The notes under the pieces: model-generated
The model's database searches: none
Seen by the model: the letters and a program-made list of their open reading frames with translations, nothing else
Told to the model about the DNA's origin: nothing
Program-made: the position numbers and the translations under genes
Shown here: positions 19,650 to 32,000 of the stretch, one piece after another
Numbering within the stretch: position 1 is the stretch's first letter
Layout of the letters: the number at the start of each line of letters is the position of its first letter
NCBI GenBank assembly: GCA_025345505.1
Contig: JANVCC010000049.1
Location: forward strand, 9,788,733 to 9,852,732
Length of the DNA: 64,000 nt
Direction of reading: 5' to 3'
Origin: Todiramphus chloris collaris
Taxonomy: Eukaryota > Chordata > Aves > Coraciiformes > Alcedinidae

Positions 19650-22600
19650 CTCGGAGGACCCTTCCGTCAGCACTCCTCCTCTAGCTCTTTCTTCAGCACC
19701 ATTCCCCAGCCTCTGTGCTAACACTCTTCTTCACCCCTTTGAATCCTTCTCCTCAGGGGTTTATGCCAAGGGCAGGTATATCTTAAAGACCCATCAGTCA
19801 TTTCTGAACAAGGTAAAGGAAGGAATGACTTTGCCTCACTTTGAAGACTAGAAAAACAAGGTAAGTCTACAAACAAAGGCAGGCTTGGCCCACACTCAAG
19901 CAAGAAGTCTGTTTGTATTTGTGAACTTCCTGGGGAGGAAGCATCCATTTTGAGATTGGTCTTTCAGCACCATCCCAATCACTCACACAAGTCAGATTCT
20001 TCAGCGGATCTTTCAGATCTTTCAGTCTCTGTGTCACATTGCTTGTAGCACTGATGCTATTATGCAGTTTGAATACAAAATGTGAGCTAAACCAGCTTTG
20101 TCTACTTTTAAGGCCATATTAAAGAAAAACAAAAAACCACAAAACACAACAAAGAAAAAGCAAAACCAAACAAACCAACAAACAAATGCATAAAACCAAA
20201 CAAAATGGAAGACAAAACCTGTAAAGATCGCTCTTTTTCAAGAAGGCTACTATGAATTAGGTTTTGTTTCTAAATACCATGTTTTTCCTAAAGTTTCTGT
20301 ATAATAAATGCTCTGAAATGATCTGCCACACCACATACATCATGAAGGCCACATAAATCTCAGAACAAAGTCTTCATGTATTGTGTTTTCAAGACAGTGT
20401 TTTCGAAGCAGTTTCTTTTTCCCAGCTTGAACTTCAAGTGGGAGAGAAATTTCTACATGCAAATAAATCAGGACAAAGATTGCCTCCTGGTATGTGTATA
20501 GCTCTTAGCAAGATCAAGTGCTTCTGAAAGTGTTGGTTTAGGGAACAGTTCTTTCATGAAAGAAAGAAACAGAACACTGTTGAGATAGCAACAAATAACC
20601 TCAGTTGTCCTTTGCAATGACACTGCAGGATGATCATTAAAACATTTCAGTGTGAAATGTTAGGAACTAAGGTCATGATACATTTTGCAATTTTCTGTGA
20701 TATGCAAGGTGTCCTGGCAGTGCTGCTGTTTTTTGGGGAGCCTTGGCTCTCTAATGCCCCCCTAGCCCAAGAGCTTTCCTTCAAAGGGAATCACTAAAAT
20801 TACCCAGCAATTTAGTCCGAGCAGCCAGGGAAGCTGTGGCTTCTGGGAAATGGCTGGCATCCATATAAGCCAAACTTTTAGGAATGCACAAGGGAGAGGG
20901 GGTCTATAGCAGTGTCATTTTCTAGCACCTAATGAAGATGTTGGAGATGGGCTCTGGAAGGTGTCCTGGAGCCAGCTGTGAATCAGCAGCTGCTGGGAGC
21001 CACAAAGGAAGGTCTTGCAGGAGGGGTCTGTAGACTCCTTGTGTACAGGCCAGATGTGAGTTGAATGACCCAGGTTTACACACTGGGAAGAAACTGGAGT
21101 TGGCCCTGTTGTGAGGACAGTTTTGTGAAATGTTTTGTGGCTTTCTGCAAAACCATACATGCTTGTATCTTCAGCAAATCTGAAAGCAACAGCTGAGAGA
21201 TTTCCAACTGTGTTTCTATTTGATCCTGTTCTGTGAAAAGCATTTGATACGAAATGACAAAGGCAGAGTTTAGAAGTATCAAGACCAACTTCTAAAATCT
21301 TAGGGTTTTTCAAATGACTTTTCAATGATTTTGATTTAACTACAACACAGCGTCTGTAGCAAATTCCACCTCACCATGTGAGAAGTTTAATTATCTGTTT
21401 TTTCTCTAAGTGCATAGCTTTGAAGGCAGTGATAAAGCCATATTTCTGCATCTGGCAAGTATGAGCTGATATGTACTCTGCTATCTCTCAGCTGACAGTC
21501 TGTGACCTCTTAACATTTTGGCAAGTGTCCCATTTTCTTAATATGTCTAAGCACTAACCATTAACTCGGTTCTGAGTAATTTCTCACAGTTGACATATGC
21601 TGGAGCTGGTGAAATGGCCTTAGAGCCAGACCCTCCTCTAAAGCACTGCAGAGGACTGTAGGTGTCTGGCAGACAGACTTGACCCTGCATCCTAAGAAAG
21701 GTATGTCAGTAATGTGACTTCCTAAAGGAGGTTAAAGTGGGGGAAAAAAAAAAAATAGAAAAAGGATTTTTTGTTGTGCTTTCCTCTAGAACTGGTTTGT
21801 GTTGACTAAATGCAACTGTGGCAACAATCTGTCAAGCTAAGCCCTCAAAGAAAACTGGGCTGCCTCTGCCAAAGATGCCGGGTATTCCTTCCCTTGAAGG
21901 CATGTGCATAACGACTTTTTCACCAAGACCAAGTGAGCCTTTCAATTTTTCAGGTGCTCTTCAAACCCTAAGGAACCCTAGAAGGCTTTTAGCTAAAACC
22001 AAATAAAAATAGAACTCAGTGGGAGAAGGGAACACATGCCAGCATTCAAACTCTTATATTATCTGAAATGTTTTCTCAGTCTCTTCGTAGATTTAGTGAA
22101 TATTCTGCATGTTAAATAACTTGTGATGATTTATTGTTGAAATAAATCTTATGATGTGATATAAAAATATGTATCTTAAAATTAATGCTGACTCCTTTGT
22201 CTGTTGCTCCCAGGAGTACCTCATATCACAGTTGTATAATACAAAATTCAAGAAATATGACTGATTGCTTTCAGTGAAATGGACCCGAAAATTGAGTGTT
22301 TGTAGGAATATGTGTCAAGGAAATGTTTAACATCTGCATTCATATATTTATATCTGTGAGTATGGAAGTACTCCACACTATATCAGAATTGCTCAAAGCA
22401 TAAACAATTGCTTATCTCAATGGGCCAAAAATCCGATCACTTCTATGAGGTTTCGTATTGTGGCCACAAGGGGGGGTATTTAGGCATTTTAATTGTCGAG
22501 AACTACTAGAGCATAATTCTCAGCTCTTAATGAGGAATACTGGTAGCAGTACAGCTTCCTTAGCTCCGTAGCTTGCTCCAAAATTGGTGCACTACCACCG

Positions 22601-24060
22601 AAGAGCTTATGTTTTATTGTTAGATGTTGAAAATGGCCTTTTAACCATATGTTGCTACTTGAAAATAACCTTGAGAAGATGAAAGAGAACAAAATTGTTC
22701 TTAAGGCTTTTTGAGAAAGCTCCAGATTATGCCAATATGGGAACATTGCCTATTCCCACTGAAGATAATGCTTCAGGCTTTATGCAGAAGTTCCGACTGC
22801 ATTAGAGGGGCTGAGGTGCACATATCATTGAGTTCTGCTCAGTGAAAACAACTGTTCACTGACAGATCAACCACTTCTTATTAAGTGACATTTGCTTCTT
22901 TCACATTTAGCAGGTGCAGCCTGTATACTGTAAGACTGCAAGGTATTTAGAGAAAGGTTGTTGTGGTTTCTTTTTCTCTCTCTCTGTATACGTACTAAAA
23001 TTGAGACCTCAGCCTGGTGCATGCAAAACTACTTTTTGATACCCATTAGCTCTGGACTATCCTTAAAATCATCCCATAAAAATGCATGCCTAGATCTGTA
23101 GGATGATTTAACATTTGTATTAAAGCATAATACTATTGATCATTCTGTATGCAGTTATCCAGGATAAGGTGACAACAGTTACTTCTTATCTTAAGACTGT
23201 CTTTTCTGTATCAGAGATGTGGCTTGTGAAATGCATGGCATACTTGATAAAAGATAATTGCAATGGCAGGGGCTTGAACTCAGTGCACACATGAAGCATG
23301 ACAGGGCAGCTGGTAACTTCAGTGCAATCTGTAAGCAGCCTAGCTGCATCCCAGTAAACTGAGATACACAGCTACACCATGCTACTGTGCTTCTGACTAC
23401 ATCATTGGAGCAGTTTTAGTTCATGTTGCTTCTCAGGGTCTCTCGGTATTAAGTAAGCCTTCACTGAAAAGTCTCAATTTCTAATTTTACCAAGAAACAA
23501 GTAAGGGAACCATGCTACTGCATGGCAAACAAGTTACTCAAAATAGAACAGAAGAAAAAAACCTGTTAGGAATAACACTAGAATGATCAGTTAGCGATAA
23601 AGGCCTCTGTGGCACCACAAGGAGGTATTTCCAGTACATGTAATTGGAAAAAATGATACTTGAAATTACATCTTTGAGAGCAGAGGCTGCCCTCCCTCTT
23701 GCCTTCAGAAATGTATTTTCTGGTGCTCGTTGAAGCATTGCTAGCTGCACGATTAATCAGATGCTCCCAATGAAAAAGGAACCAGGAATCTTCTCATTAA
23801 TGGATCCGTTGTCCTACTGTGGTATGTACAAAAAGACTTCTGAGAACAGATATTGCTCCCCAAAGCAGCCAGACAGAATCCCGTTTGCTTCTTTTATATT
23901 CAAGTATCAGATGCTGGAGTATTTTGAGCTCTTTTAAAGTGGTGTTTCAGATAAATTACTACCCTTTAGCATAGACAGAATGGCATTTGTCTTTTGACCT
24001 AACTAGGAATATATGGTTTATTTGCTTTACTTTCAAAGTGGGCCATATGATGCCATTTTA
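19650..24060. other. Intergenic region between the divergent genes, left part
   Basis: AT-leaning DNA with an A/C-rich simple stretch at 20125-20215. No coding exon or recognisable transposon was seen. Confidence 0.5.
20125..20215. repeat. A/C-rich low-complexity tract
   Basis: Runs of aaac/aaaac-type words (caaaaccaaacaaaccaaca) with almost no G or T for about 90 bases. Confidence 0.8.
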
Positions 24061-24790
24061 CAGAATCAGAGAATCACAGAATTTCCTAGATTGGAAAAGT
24101 CCTTTAAGATCATCAAGTCCAATCACTAACCTAACACTGACAAGTCCTTGACTAAACCATATCCCTAAGCACTTTGTCTATACAACTTTACATGCCTTCA
24201 GGGATGGGGGATCCACCACTGCCCTGAGCAAGCTGTTCCAATGCCTGATAACCCTTTCAGTAAAGAAATTCTCCTTAATATCCAATTCCCTTGGTGCAAC
24301 TTGAGGACATGTCTTCTTGTCCTATCACTTGTTACTCGGGAGAAGCCACCAGCACCCAGCTCTACAACCTCCTTTCAGTTAGCTGTAGAGACCAATAAGG
24401 TCTCCCCTCAGCCTCCTTTCCTCCAGGCTAAACAACCCCAACTCTCTCAGCCACTTCTCATAAGGCATAGGCCCTTTGCCAGGTTTGTTGCCCCTCTTTG
24501 AACATGCTCCAGCACCTCAATGTCCTTCTTGTAGTGAGGGGCCTGAGAACTGTACCCAGTACATGAGATGAGGCCTCACCAGTGCCAAGTACAGGGGTAA
24601 ATGATCCTCCTGCCACACCACTCCTGATGGAGGCCAGGATGCCATTGGCCTTCTTGGTCACCTGGGCGCACTGCTGGCTCAAGTTCAGCCAGCTGTCAAT
24701 TAACACCCCCAGGTTGCTCTCTGCTGAGCAGCTTTCCAGCCACTGCCCCCCAAGCCTGTAGCAACGCACTGACAGGGGTTGTTGTTTAGT
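24061..24790 (-). mobile_element. CR1 LINE 3' fragment, antisense
   Basis: The plus strand starts with cagaatcagagaatcacaga, the reverse complement of a CR1 3' tail, and runs through CR1 3'UTR into the end of ORF2. On the minus strand, [20 protein letters not shown] near 24660-24705 is the CR1 RT C-terminal region. 5'-truncated and non-coding. Confidence 0.9.
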
Positions 24791-27700
24791 ATGAATCTTG
24801 AATCTGATTCTGTGGACATTAGTTCATCTCCTTCTGGGAAGCTGTGGACACCTGAAGAAGAAAAGCAGTATCAATTAGGAACAGAGTATGCACTGATATA
24901 CAAAGTGAGCGAGAAGGAACTGAGGAGTAATCAAGGAGATGGCACAAGGACCATGTGAGTGCTGAAATAACAGTGAGTGTGTAATCTCAGTACTTCACAC
25001 ATAGGAGGACTGAGGCTACTCATAAAAAAGCATAGTAAGAACATTATAAAAGCTCTGGTGTTTAATTGCTTAAAGCAAGAAAGTCTCTTAAGGATGCAAG
25101 AAAAGGTCACTGCTGACATCCCAGGGGGATTTCATTTCTCACAACAAACAGCAATCCAAACTGACAAAGGTCTGCTTTGTATCCATCTCAGGTATTTAAT
25201 TCAAGAAAACTGAAAGCTTCAGGGGTATCTCTGCTTTTGGCAAACCCTGTTACTTGGCCATAAGTGCCCAAAGCTTGCACGTTGCCTGGCCTGCAAGTCC
25301 AGTGAAATTGTTGAATGAGTGTTGCACCATGTGACCCCCAGGCAGCATCTCAGCTTCGTTAGTGTGCTTTGATGTTCTTATCACATGCACTGACCTGACC
25401 TAGGACACAGCCTGCGGCATACTCTGGAGAATTATGAAGGTACAGGAGAGACAAGGAACTCTGTTCTTCCTTTCCCTACTCTCATAATCAATTTTATGCT
25501 GACATGTCCAGTACAGATGAACTTGTCTGTCTCTCTCTGGAAGGCAGTACTCTGGGGGAATTTGGAGCTGTGTGCAATGATGCTAAGCAGGGGTTATAAG
25601 AGGTGTGGGAGTGGCACAGGCAGAGCAGCAGGATGGGCATGCAGCTCTCACACTTGCTCTGAGCATGTCTTGGGATAACCATGCCAAGGACTATGTCATT
25701 GTAAGACTTTTGAGTATAACCACATCTTGCAATCCACATTGAAATTTAGATGTATCAAAGCCTTATCTAGATCTTATGCCTCTAGGCATTAACACTACCT
25801 TTTCAAGTTTGCTGATGTCATATCTTTATGAGGTTTTATCTCAACTAGAGCAGATGTGGATAACCACGAAGACTTTCAAAGTGGAAGCTCTTCATGCAAG
25901 TGGGGGATTTCCAGTGATTTTCAGACTCCTGAAACACAGATTCTGTCAGTAGTGTGGTAGCAAGAAAATATGTTTGTGTTCATGGTGGAACAGTATCTGT
26001 TTCCACCTCTTCCTGTAAATAAGAAAATGCTACCATGTCTGGTTCATAGAAGAAATTGAGGGATGGCACAGCTGTGACTTACTACTCATTATGACAAGAA
26101 AGTTGGTTTTGGGAGCCTTCTGCCACTAAACTAGTGACTCTGCTTTTGCTTGTGAAATGAAAAAGAAAGGGAAGTGAGGGGCATGGGGAAAAAGAACTGC
26201 TTAAAGGCTGTGAAATACATTATAAATAAAATTAATTAGACTTTAACATTCCAGATATCTGATTTTGCAGCTTTTTGAGATTATAAATGACCCTCATAGG
26301 TAAATATGCATGTAGCTATACCATTCCTATGTGCAATCAGTTCTCAAGCTTTTGCCTGAGTAGGCAGTAGTTTGTTCAAGACAGTTTGCAAATCAGGGAT
26401 TTTTGGTTAGCTGTGAGAAGTCTCAGGCATTGCTTCTAGCCTGTTGTATTGGACAGTTTAATGCCTTTGAAGATGTGAGCATGTGCCTGAGCAGACTGAG
26501 TGTGCTTGGTTTGCTTCTCAGTAGGAACACCTACAGATGCAGTGAGTATTTTTTTAAAGATAAAAAGGCCCCTCATACACAAGAACTCCAGCATGACTAA
26601 ATGGTGTTTTGAGTCCTCTGACAATTTGTCAGACCTATTTCTTACAAAGCAAGCTGAACCCCTTTCTCTGTCTAGCGTGGCAGAGATCAGTTAGGCTCTA
26701 AATAGCAAGCAGCTGTGTGATGTGGTTTAGAGGGAGTAGAGCAAAGCTGCATTCTGATCTGGCTTTATGCCAAAACACTCGCTTTGTAAACTTGGAGCGA
26801 CTATTTGTAACATTCAATAACATTTAGTTATCAGAGCTGGTCCTGGCTGCTGCTCTGCTTCACTCCTTCCTGCTGCAGAGTACTGTACCTCCTTCTCCAG
26901 GTCTGTTGGCAAAATAATTATACACACTTGGCCCAACATCAGCTCTGTGAGTTTATTCAACCTCCATCCTCTCTGGCTGGAAATTCAAACAAGGGCAGCA
27001 ATCAGCACTGTGTCTGCAGGTTTGTCTGATTTTCCTGCTGTGAGTCCAGTGAACAATTAGCTTTTTCAGGGCAAGAGCAAGAGGTTCTGGCCCAGGAAGA
27101 CTGATTGGTAGATATTCATCTGTAAGCTTTAATCTTGCAGCCCACAGAAGTATCCACAGTGAAGGTAAAATGAAGCAGACAGCCACATTTGCAGGTGACA
27201 ATGGGAGCCGTTCCCCCACCACACATGCATTTTGCACATAGGTCTCTTACTGGAAAGTCAATCTATTTGCAATGACACAGTGATCTCAAATTTCAACCAG
27301 AATTTCAACCAGGTATCACCCACAGAATATTACAATGCTGTTTCTCTTTTGACTAATAACAGCTTATCTCTCTCTCTCACTGACATACTGCTGTCTGGCA
27401 GCTAGTCTCTTCCATATTGCTTACAGAAGGAATTTCCCTTAGATCCCCAAATTAGTCATGAAGCATGCATGCAAAAAAACATACCCCTTTCAGGACCTTC
27501 AGGAGGATTAAAGCATAAAAACATATTCTGCTTATCAATTTCTCAGCAAATTCATTAAAATGTGGGTCTATGAGCCTTTCTTTAGCATTTCTTAATTTCT
27601 CTAGAGAAGCATTTCTCTACAGTAATTTTGACAGCTAAATATGCATCATCTAACAAGTACAGATTACATGGTAATAGAGTTAATTATTCATCCACACAGT

Positions 27701-28089
27701 GTTGCAGCAATTGTGTGGTATTTTATTAATATAACGAGGCCTTGGACATCACAACCAGCTTCTGAATTTATGTTGCATCACTCCCCTTTCACATTCTAAG
27801 TCGAGAGCATTAGTATCTTTGAGGCTTTTGTGAATGTTCCTTAACCCATTTTAGGGTGACAAGCTATTGCCCTTTGTTCTGCTATGGGAGATTCCGCACT
27901 GATTTTTTTTTTTTTTTTCCCTGACACTAACGAGGATCTGCAGTTATTGACAGGCACTGTTCGTAATTAGCCTTCAACACAGAGGTGATGCTCTGATGCC
28001 TTAGGTGACTTTTTAACCTGAGGAGCAATCGATAACCTGTGTTGCCATAGGTACGACAGTAAATCTGGACCGTGCCCAACGGCTCACTG
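24791..28089. other. Intergenic region between the divergent genes, right part
   Basis: No gene or clear transposon was recognised. A T-run of about 17 lies at 27904-27920 shortly before the LRCH2 CpG island. Confidence 0.5.
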
Positions 28090-28485
28090 GAGTGAAAATA
28101 GCCTATTTGCCATGCCGCCGAGAGGCGAGGCTGCCCCGCGGCCGGGCGTGGATGCCGTTCCACCGGCGCTGTGCTGGCCGAGCAGTTAGTTGTTTGCCAT
28201 GTCACATAAACCTCGCCTACTGTTTCGCGTGGCAGCCCCCTGCCTGAACAGTCCCCGCAGCTGAGGTCTCCTGAAATACAGTGACCCGCGCCCGCTCCCG
28301 GACCAGCTGCCGGAGGCGTCCTGCTGCCAGGCTGCTCGCCAGGCCCTGTTCGCCAGGTCGTGTTCGCCATGCCGGCGGGACGTCCCGGGGCCGCTCCCGC
28401 CCCAGCCCCGGCAGCGCGCAGCCACGCGGAACGCCCGCGCGTGTGCCACAAACCACCCCGCCCTCGAGCGCGCGCGCGGCCCCTC

Positions 28486-28604
28486 ATTGGCGACCACCGC
28501 CCCGGGGAACCACACCCCCTTGTCCCCGCCGCCGCCGATTCGTGAGAGAGGTGACAGGGGAGCAGCGGGGCCACGCCCCCTCGCTCTACGCAGCCGTTGA
28601 TTGG
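28486..28604 (+). promoter_or_regulatory. Pair of inverted CCAAT (NF-Y type) boxes
   Basis: ATTGG occurs at 28486-28490 and again at 28600-28604, 114 bp apart and about 150-270 bp upstream of the LRCH2 ATG. Inverted CCAAT boxes in CpG promoters are typical NF-Y sites. Binding is inferred. Confidence 0.5.
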
Positions 28605-28752
28605 TGAGAGGGGCCGAGTGGCGCGCAGGAGCCGTGCCCCGCCAGCTAGCGGCCCCCCTGCCCCCTGCAGGCTCCGCGGCGCCTGCGCAGCGGCGTCGTG
28701 GCGGCTGGGCGGCCCCGGCGATTGTTATTGTGGGGCTGGTCTGCGCCGCGCG

Positions 28753-28763
28753 AAGATGGCGGC
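28753..28763 (+). promoter_or_regulatory. LRCH2: YY1-type AAGATGGCGGC motif overlapping the LRCH2 start codon
   Basis: The sequence aagatggcggc matches the classic YY1 core that often sits just downstream of transcription starts in TATA-less CpG promoters. Here its ATG is the translation start. Confidence 0.65.
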
Positions 28764-29026
28764 CGGGCAGGGCAGCGGTGGCAACGGCAACGGCGGCGGC
28801 AACAACGGCAACGGAGCGGGGGGGCTGGGTATCCCCGCTCATCTCACTCTCTCATTCTCGGCTGGGCCGCACTGGGGTGCGGCGAGTCTGCCGCAGCTGC
28901 ACACGGTACGCAGCCTGGACCGGGCCCTGGAGGAGGCGGGCAGCTCGGGCATCCTCTGCCTCAGCGGGAGGAAGCTGCGCGACTTCCCCGGCAGCGGCTA
29001 CGATCTCAGCGACACCACGCAAGCAG
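28756..29026 (+). CDS. LRCH2: LRCH2 exon 1
   Basis: ATG is at 28756 in cgaagATGG context, and the donor GCAG|gtggga follows 29026 (phase 1). It encodes 90 residues plus one base: [20 protein letters not shown], then the hydrophobic IPAHLTLSF segment and [17 protein letters not shown]. The last residues, DTTQA, lead into DLSKN of exon 2. Confidence 0.93.
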
Positions 29027-32000
29027 GTGGGACGGCTCCGTCTGTGAGGGGTTACGGAGCCTCCTGTCGAGGAGGCCCGGCTGCGGGGACAGTGTGTTGC
29101 GGATGGGGGGCCCGGCTGTGAGGGCCGGGGGGTGTCCCCGTTGTGGTAGCACTTGGGCGTGAGCTGTGGGAAGGGTAGGCCCTGTGGTGGCAGTGAGGGG
29201 TCGCAGGGTCCCTGCCGCGGTGGCAGCAGAGGGATGCAGCGCAGGGGTCTCCTGTGGCGGCAAAGGGGGGCTGCGGGAGGTGGAGGCAGGGGCGGCAGTT
29301 GCAGGGGTATGATGTGGGAGCGGCCTGTTCTGGTAGCTTTGGGGGGCGCTGGGGGTGCCCAGTGGGAGCAATGGGGAGGATGTAGACGGAGAACCCCACT
29401 GATTCCAGTGGCAGTTGGGGGGAGCGGTGCGGGGCCCATGCTATGGTGGCAATGGGGAAGATGTAGTGGGAGGGCTGGTGCGATAGTGGGGAGAAGCACT
29501 AAGAGGCCCCCGCAGTAGTGGCGGTGAGGGTCTCGGAGTGTGCGTGTGAGCTGCTGTGGCGGCAGTCGTGAGGAGTGCCCTCGCTGTTGGAGGGCAAGGG
29601 GAGTAGCGGGGAGGCTCCACGTTTGGGGGAGGAGCGGGACAATGATGGGGCTCCCCGTGCATGCAGCGGAACAGTGGGGCTGGAGGATCTCGGGGTGCAG
29701 TGCTGGGGTGCTTCCCCTGCATGCACCGGGGACTTGCTTCTGCTGTGTGTCCTTTCGAGGCGAGCGTTCCTGCTCTGTGGTGGAGGCTGCGCACCTTGGG
29801 GGACCTGGTTTCTGCTGTGTGCAAAGGCAGAGGTGGTGCAAGGGGCGAGGGTACCCCAGCAGCGTGCGCCTGCGCGAGTGCTCTCTGGGTGTGTGCGGAG
29901 AGGCTGCGGGGACAGCAGCTCCCGCGGAGCCCTTTCCGTGTGTGCATGTGCGTGCACACGGTGGGTGTTGTGCTGAGTGTGTGCGCGCAGCGGGAGGGTT
30001 ATTGTGCTCTGTGTGTGTGCCTGTGGTTGGGAGGGGCGCCGGCGCTCTCTGTGTGCCTTCGCTTGCGCTGCCGGGGGAGCGGGGCTGCTCGTGAGGAGAG
30101 GGGTTCCGCCGGTGTGCTTGTGCAGCGAGGGAAGGGCTGTGCTGGCTGCGCGAGGGGCGGTGGAAGCATTCGCAGGGAATCAGGCGTTGTGTCCTGTGAG
30201 TCTGTCTGTGCGTGTCATAAGGATGAGGACTTGCAGTTCATATGCAGTGCACACGGTGCCTGGAAGAGGTGTGTGTGAGATGAGGGGAGCTATTTAGTTC
30301 GCTCTCTGGGGAATGAGAGCTCCATGCTCTGTTTGGTTTGTACCTTTAAGGGTGTCAGATCCCTTGCAGGGAAGCTTTATTACCTGGGGTATTCCAGTCG
30401 GTCCTTCTTCCCAGCTCAGCAGGAAGATGGTTCCAAGGGCGAGTGTGAGGGATGGGTGCTGCATCTGGCAGTAAGCATTTCGCAGCTTAATGTATTCACC
30501 GTGTTGGTAAACAGATATCCGAGTGTGAGCCTGGATGTACCCAGCCTTTTAGGTGAAGTAAACTTGGAGACGTTTTTCTATGCAGTTCCTAGAAAACAAA
30601 GCTACATTTTCTGTGGGAATTCTGTTATATTTTGGCTTATCTCTGATGCAGTTCTGCATTTATTTGCTGCTGGACTAGTTGCTGAAAATAGATCATTTTA
30701 GAGTAATGTGCTAAAACAAAATATTGAGAGGTTTGTGATCTTTAGTTCACAAGTAGTAGTGGCTTTACAAAATGTTGTTTGGGTGAATAATTTCATGGGT
30801 TTTTGTTTTGTTTGGGTGTTTTTCTTTTCCCATGGGTTATGAATAGCTGGCTTATTGTTTTGAATATGAGGCTGCCCATTGTGGTACCATATCCATCTCT
30901 GACAATCCTGTACTCCTGGTCTATCAAGTACTCATTCTGTTGCTCTTTGTTGTGGATTGCATTTGTGCAGACGGTTAAATAACAGTGTACTCATTCTTCC
31001 ATGATACGTTAGGTTGTGTAGCATGTAGAATTTGTGAAGGACTGTTTTTTAAAATCCAATTTCTGTATCCAATACCAAGATTTGTGTCAGGAAAAAAACC
31101 TAATAGCCCACATGTCATGCATCCCTGTTGTGTACTGCAGGATAGGGATAAGTAAAAGTGTATTATTCTTTCGTAATGGAAGCACAAGATTAAAATAAAA
31201 ACAGATTCCATGAAATGATACCTCTTTTTCCCTGTAGTAGCATAACAATGTATTCAGCAACATATATGCTTTTGTTTATAAATATTAAATAACTAAAGCA
31301 TTAAAAGAGCATTGTGTGTAGACAGTCTGTTATTAAAAAGACTTTTTCTATATCCTGAAGCAGGTGAATCAAGGATCCATATTTTGTGTTTGTTTATAAT
31401 TATTACTAATTGCATTTGGGGTTTTATTTTTTTCTTGTTTTATTTTGAATGTCAACATATTTGAGTAAAATCTGTCTGCAGTGGTCTTTATGTTTTAGGT
31501 GGTAGTAGAGCCCAGTCACTATCATCAGGATTGAATTTTTATCATGAAAGATTGTGTGAAAATGTTTAAGGGCAGTCTCTGACAAAAATAGCCATATTGC
31601 TTGCAGCTCTAAAAAAAGCCTAACTTAATTAGCGTTTTTCTGGGTATATGCAAATACCGTCTCATAACAATCCTGATTTAACATAACACTGATTTACAAA
31701 TTAATACTGTGAAATACAAATTTTAGATGTCTTTTAAAATATGCTTGTAAACAAAAGATTTGTAGTCTGTATTTTGGCCTAATCTGTAGATTTATTTATT
31801 TTTGATAAATGGGTAAATGGTATTGTGCTGATGACTCGCAGACATCCTTTACTGAGGATCACCAACTAACTGTCTTGGAGGCAGTGGTCTTAATGGCATT
31901 TTTGTAGCAGTTATCATCGTTTCACATTAAAATATACCCATGAATAAGGTTATAGATTTAGGCTGAGGCACAGGACATGCAGGGGTTGGGTCAAAAATCT

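Larger units (their letters stand above)
28090..29120 (+). promoter_or_regulatory. LRCH2: LRCH2 CpG-island promoter
   Basis: Dense CpG/GC block spanning the upstream region, 5'UTR and exon 1. It holds two inverted CCAAT (ATTGG) boxes, several GC boxes, an NRF1-like gcctgcgcag at 28681-28690 and a YY1-type motif over the start codon. There is no obvious TATA box. This is a housekeeping-type dispersed promoter, possibly bidirectional. Confidence 0.8.

Noticed and set aside
18868-19851. 327-codon plus-strand frame across the export-adaptor CpG island
   Set aside because: Pro/Ala/Arg-rich frame opposite exon 1 and running through the N gap. It is explained by GC-rich sequence without stops, and the opposite strand carries the homologous exon.
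27927-28842. Long minus-strand frames upstream of LRCH2
   Set aside because: Arg/Ala-rich and lying in the CpG island. There are no splice-bounded homologous segments. A divergent noncoding transcript is possible but not supported by sequence alone.
28852-29841. 329-codon minus-strand open frame rich in Pro, His and Thr
   Set aside because: It is the complement of the G-rich repeat and LRCH2 exon 1. The composition is low-complexity and no family was recognised, so it is a base-composition shadow.
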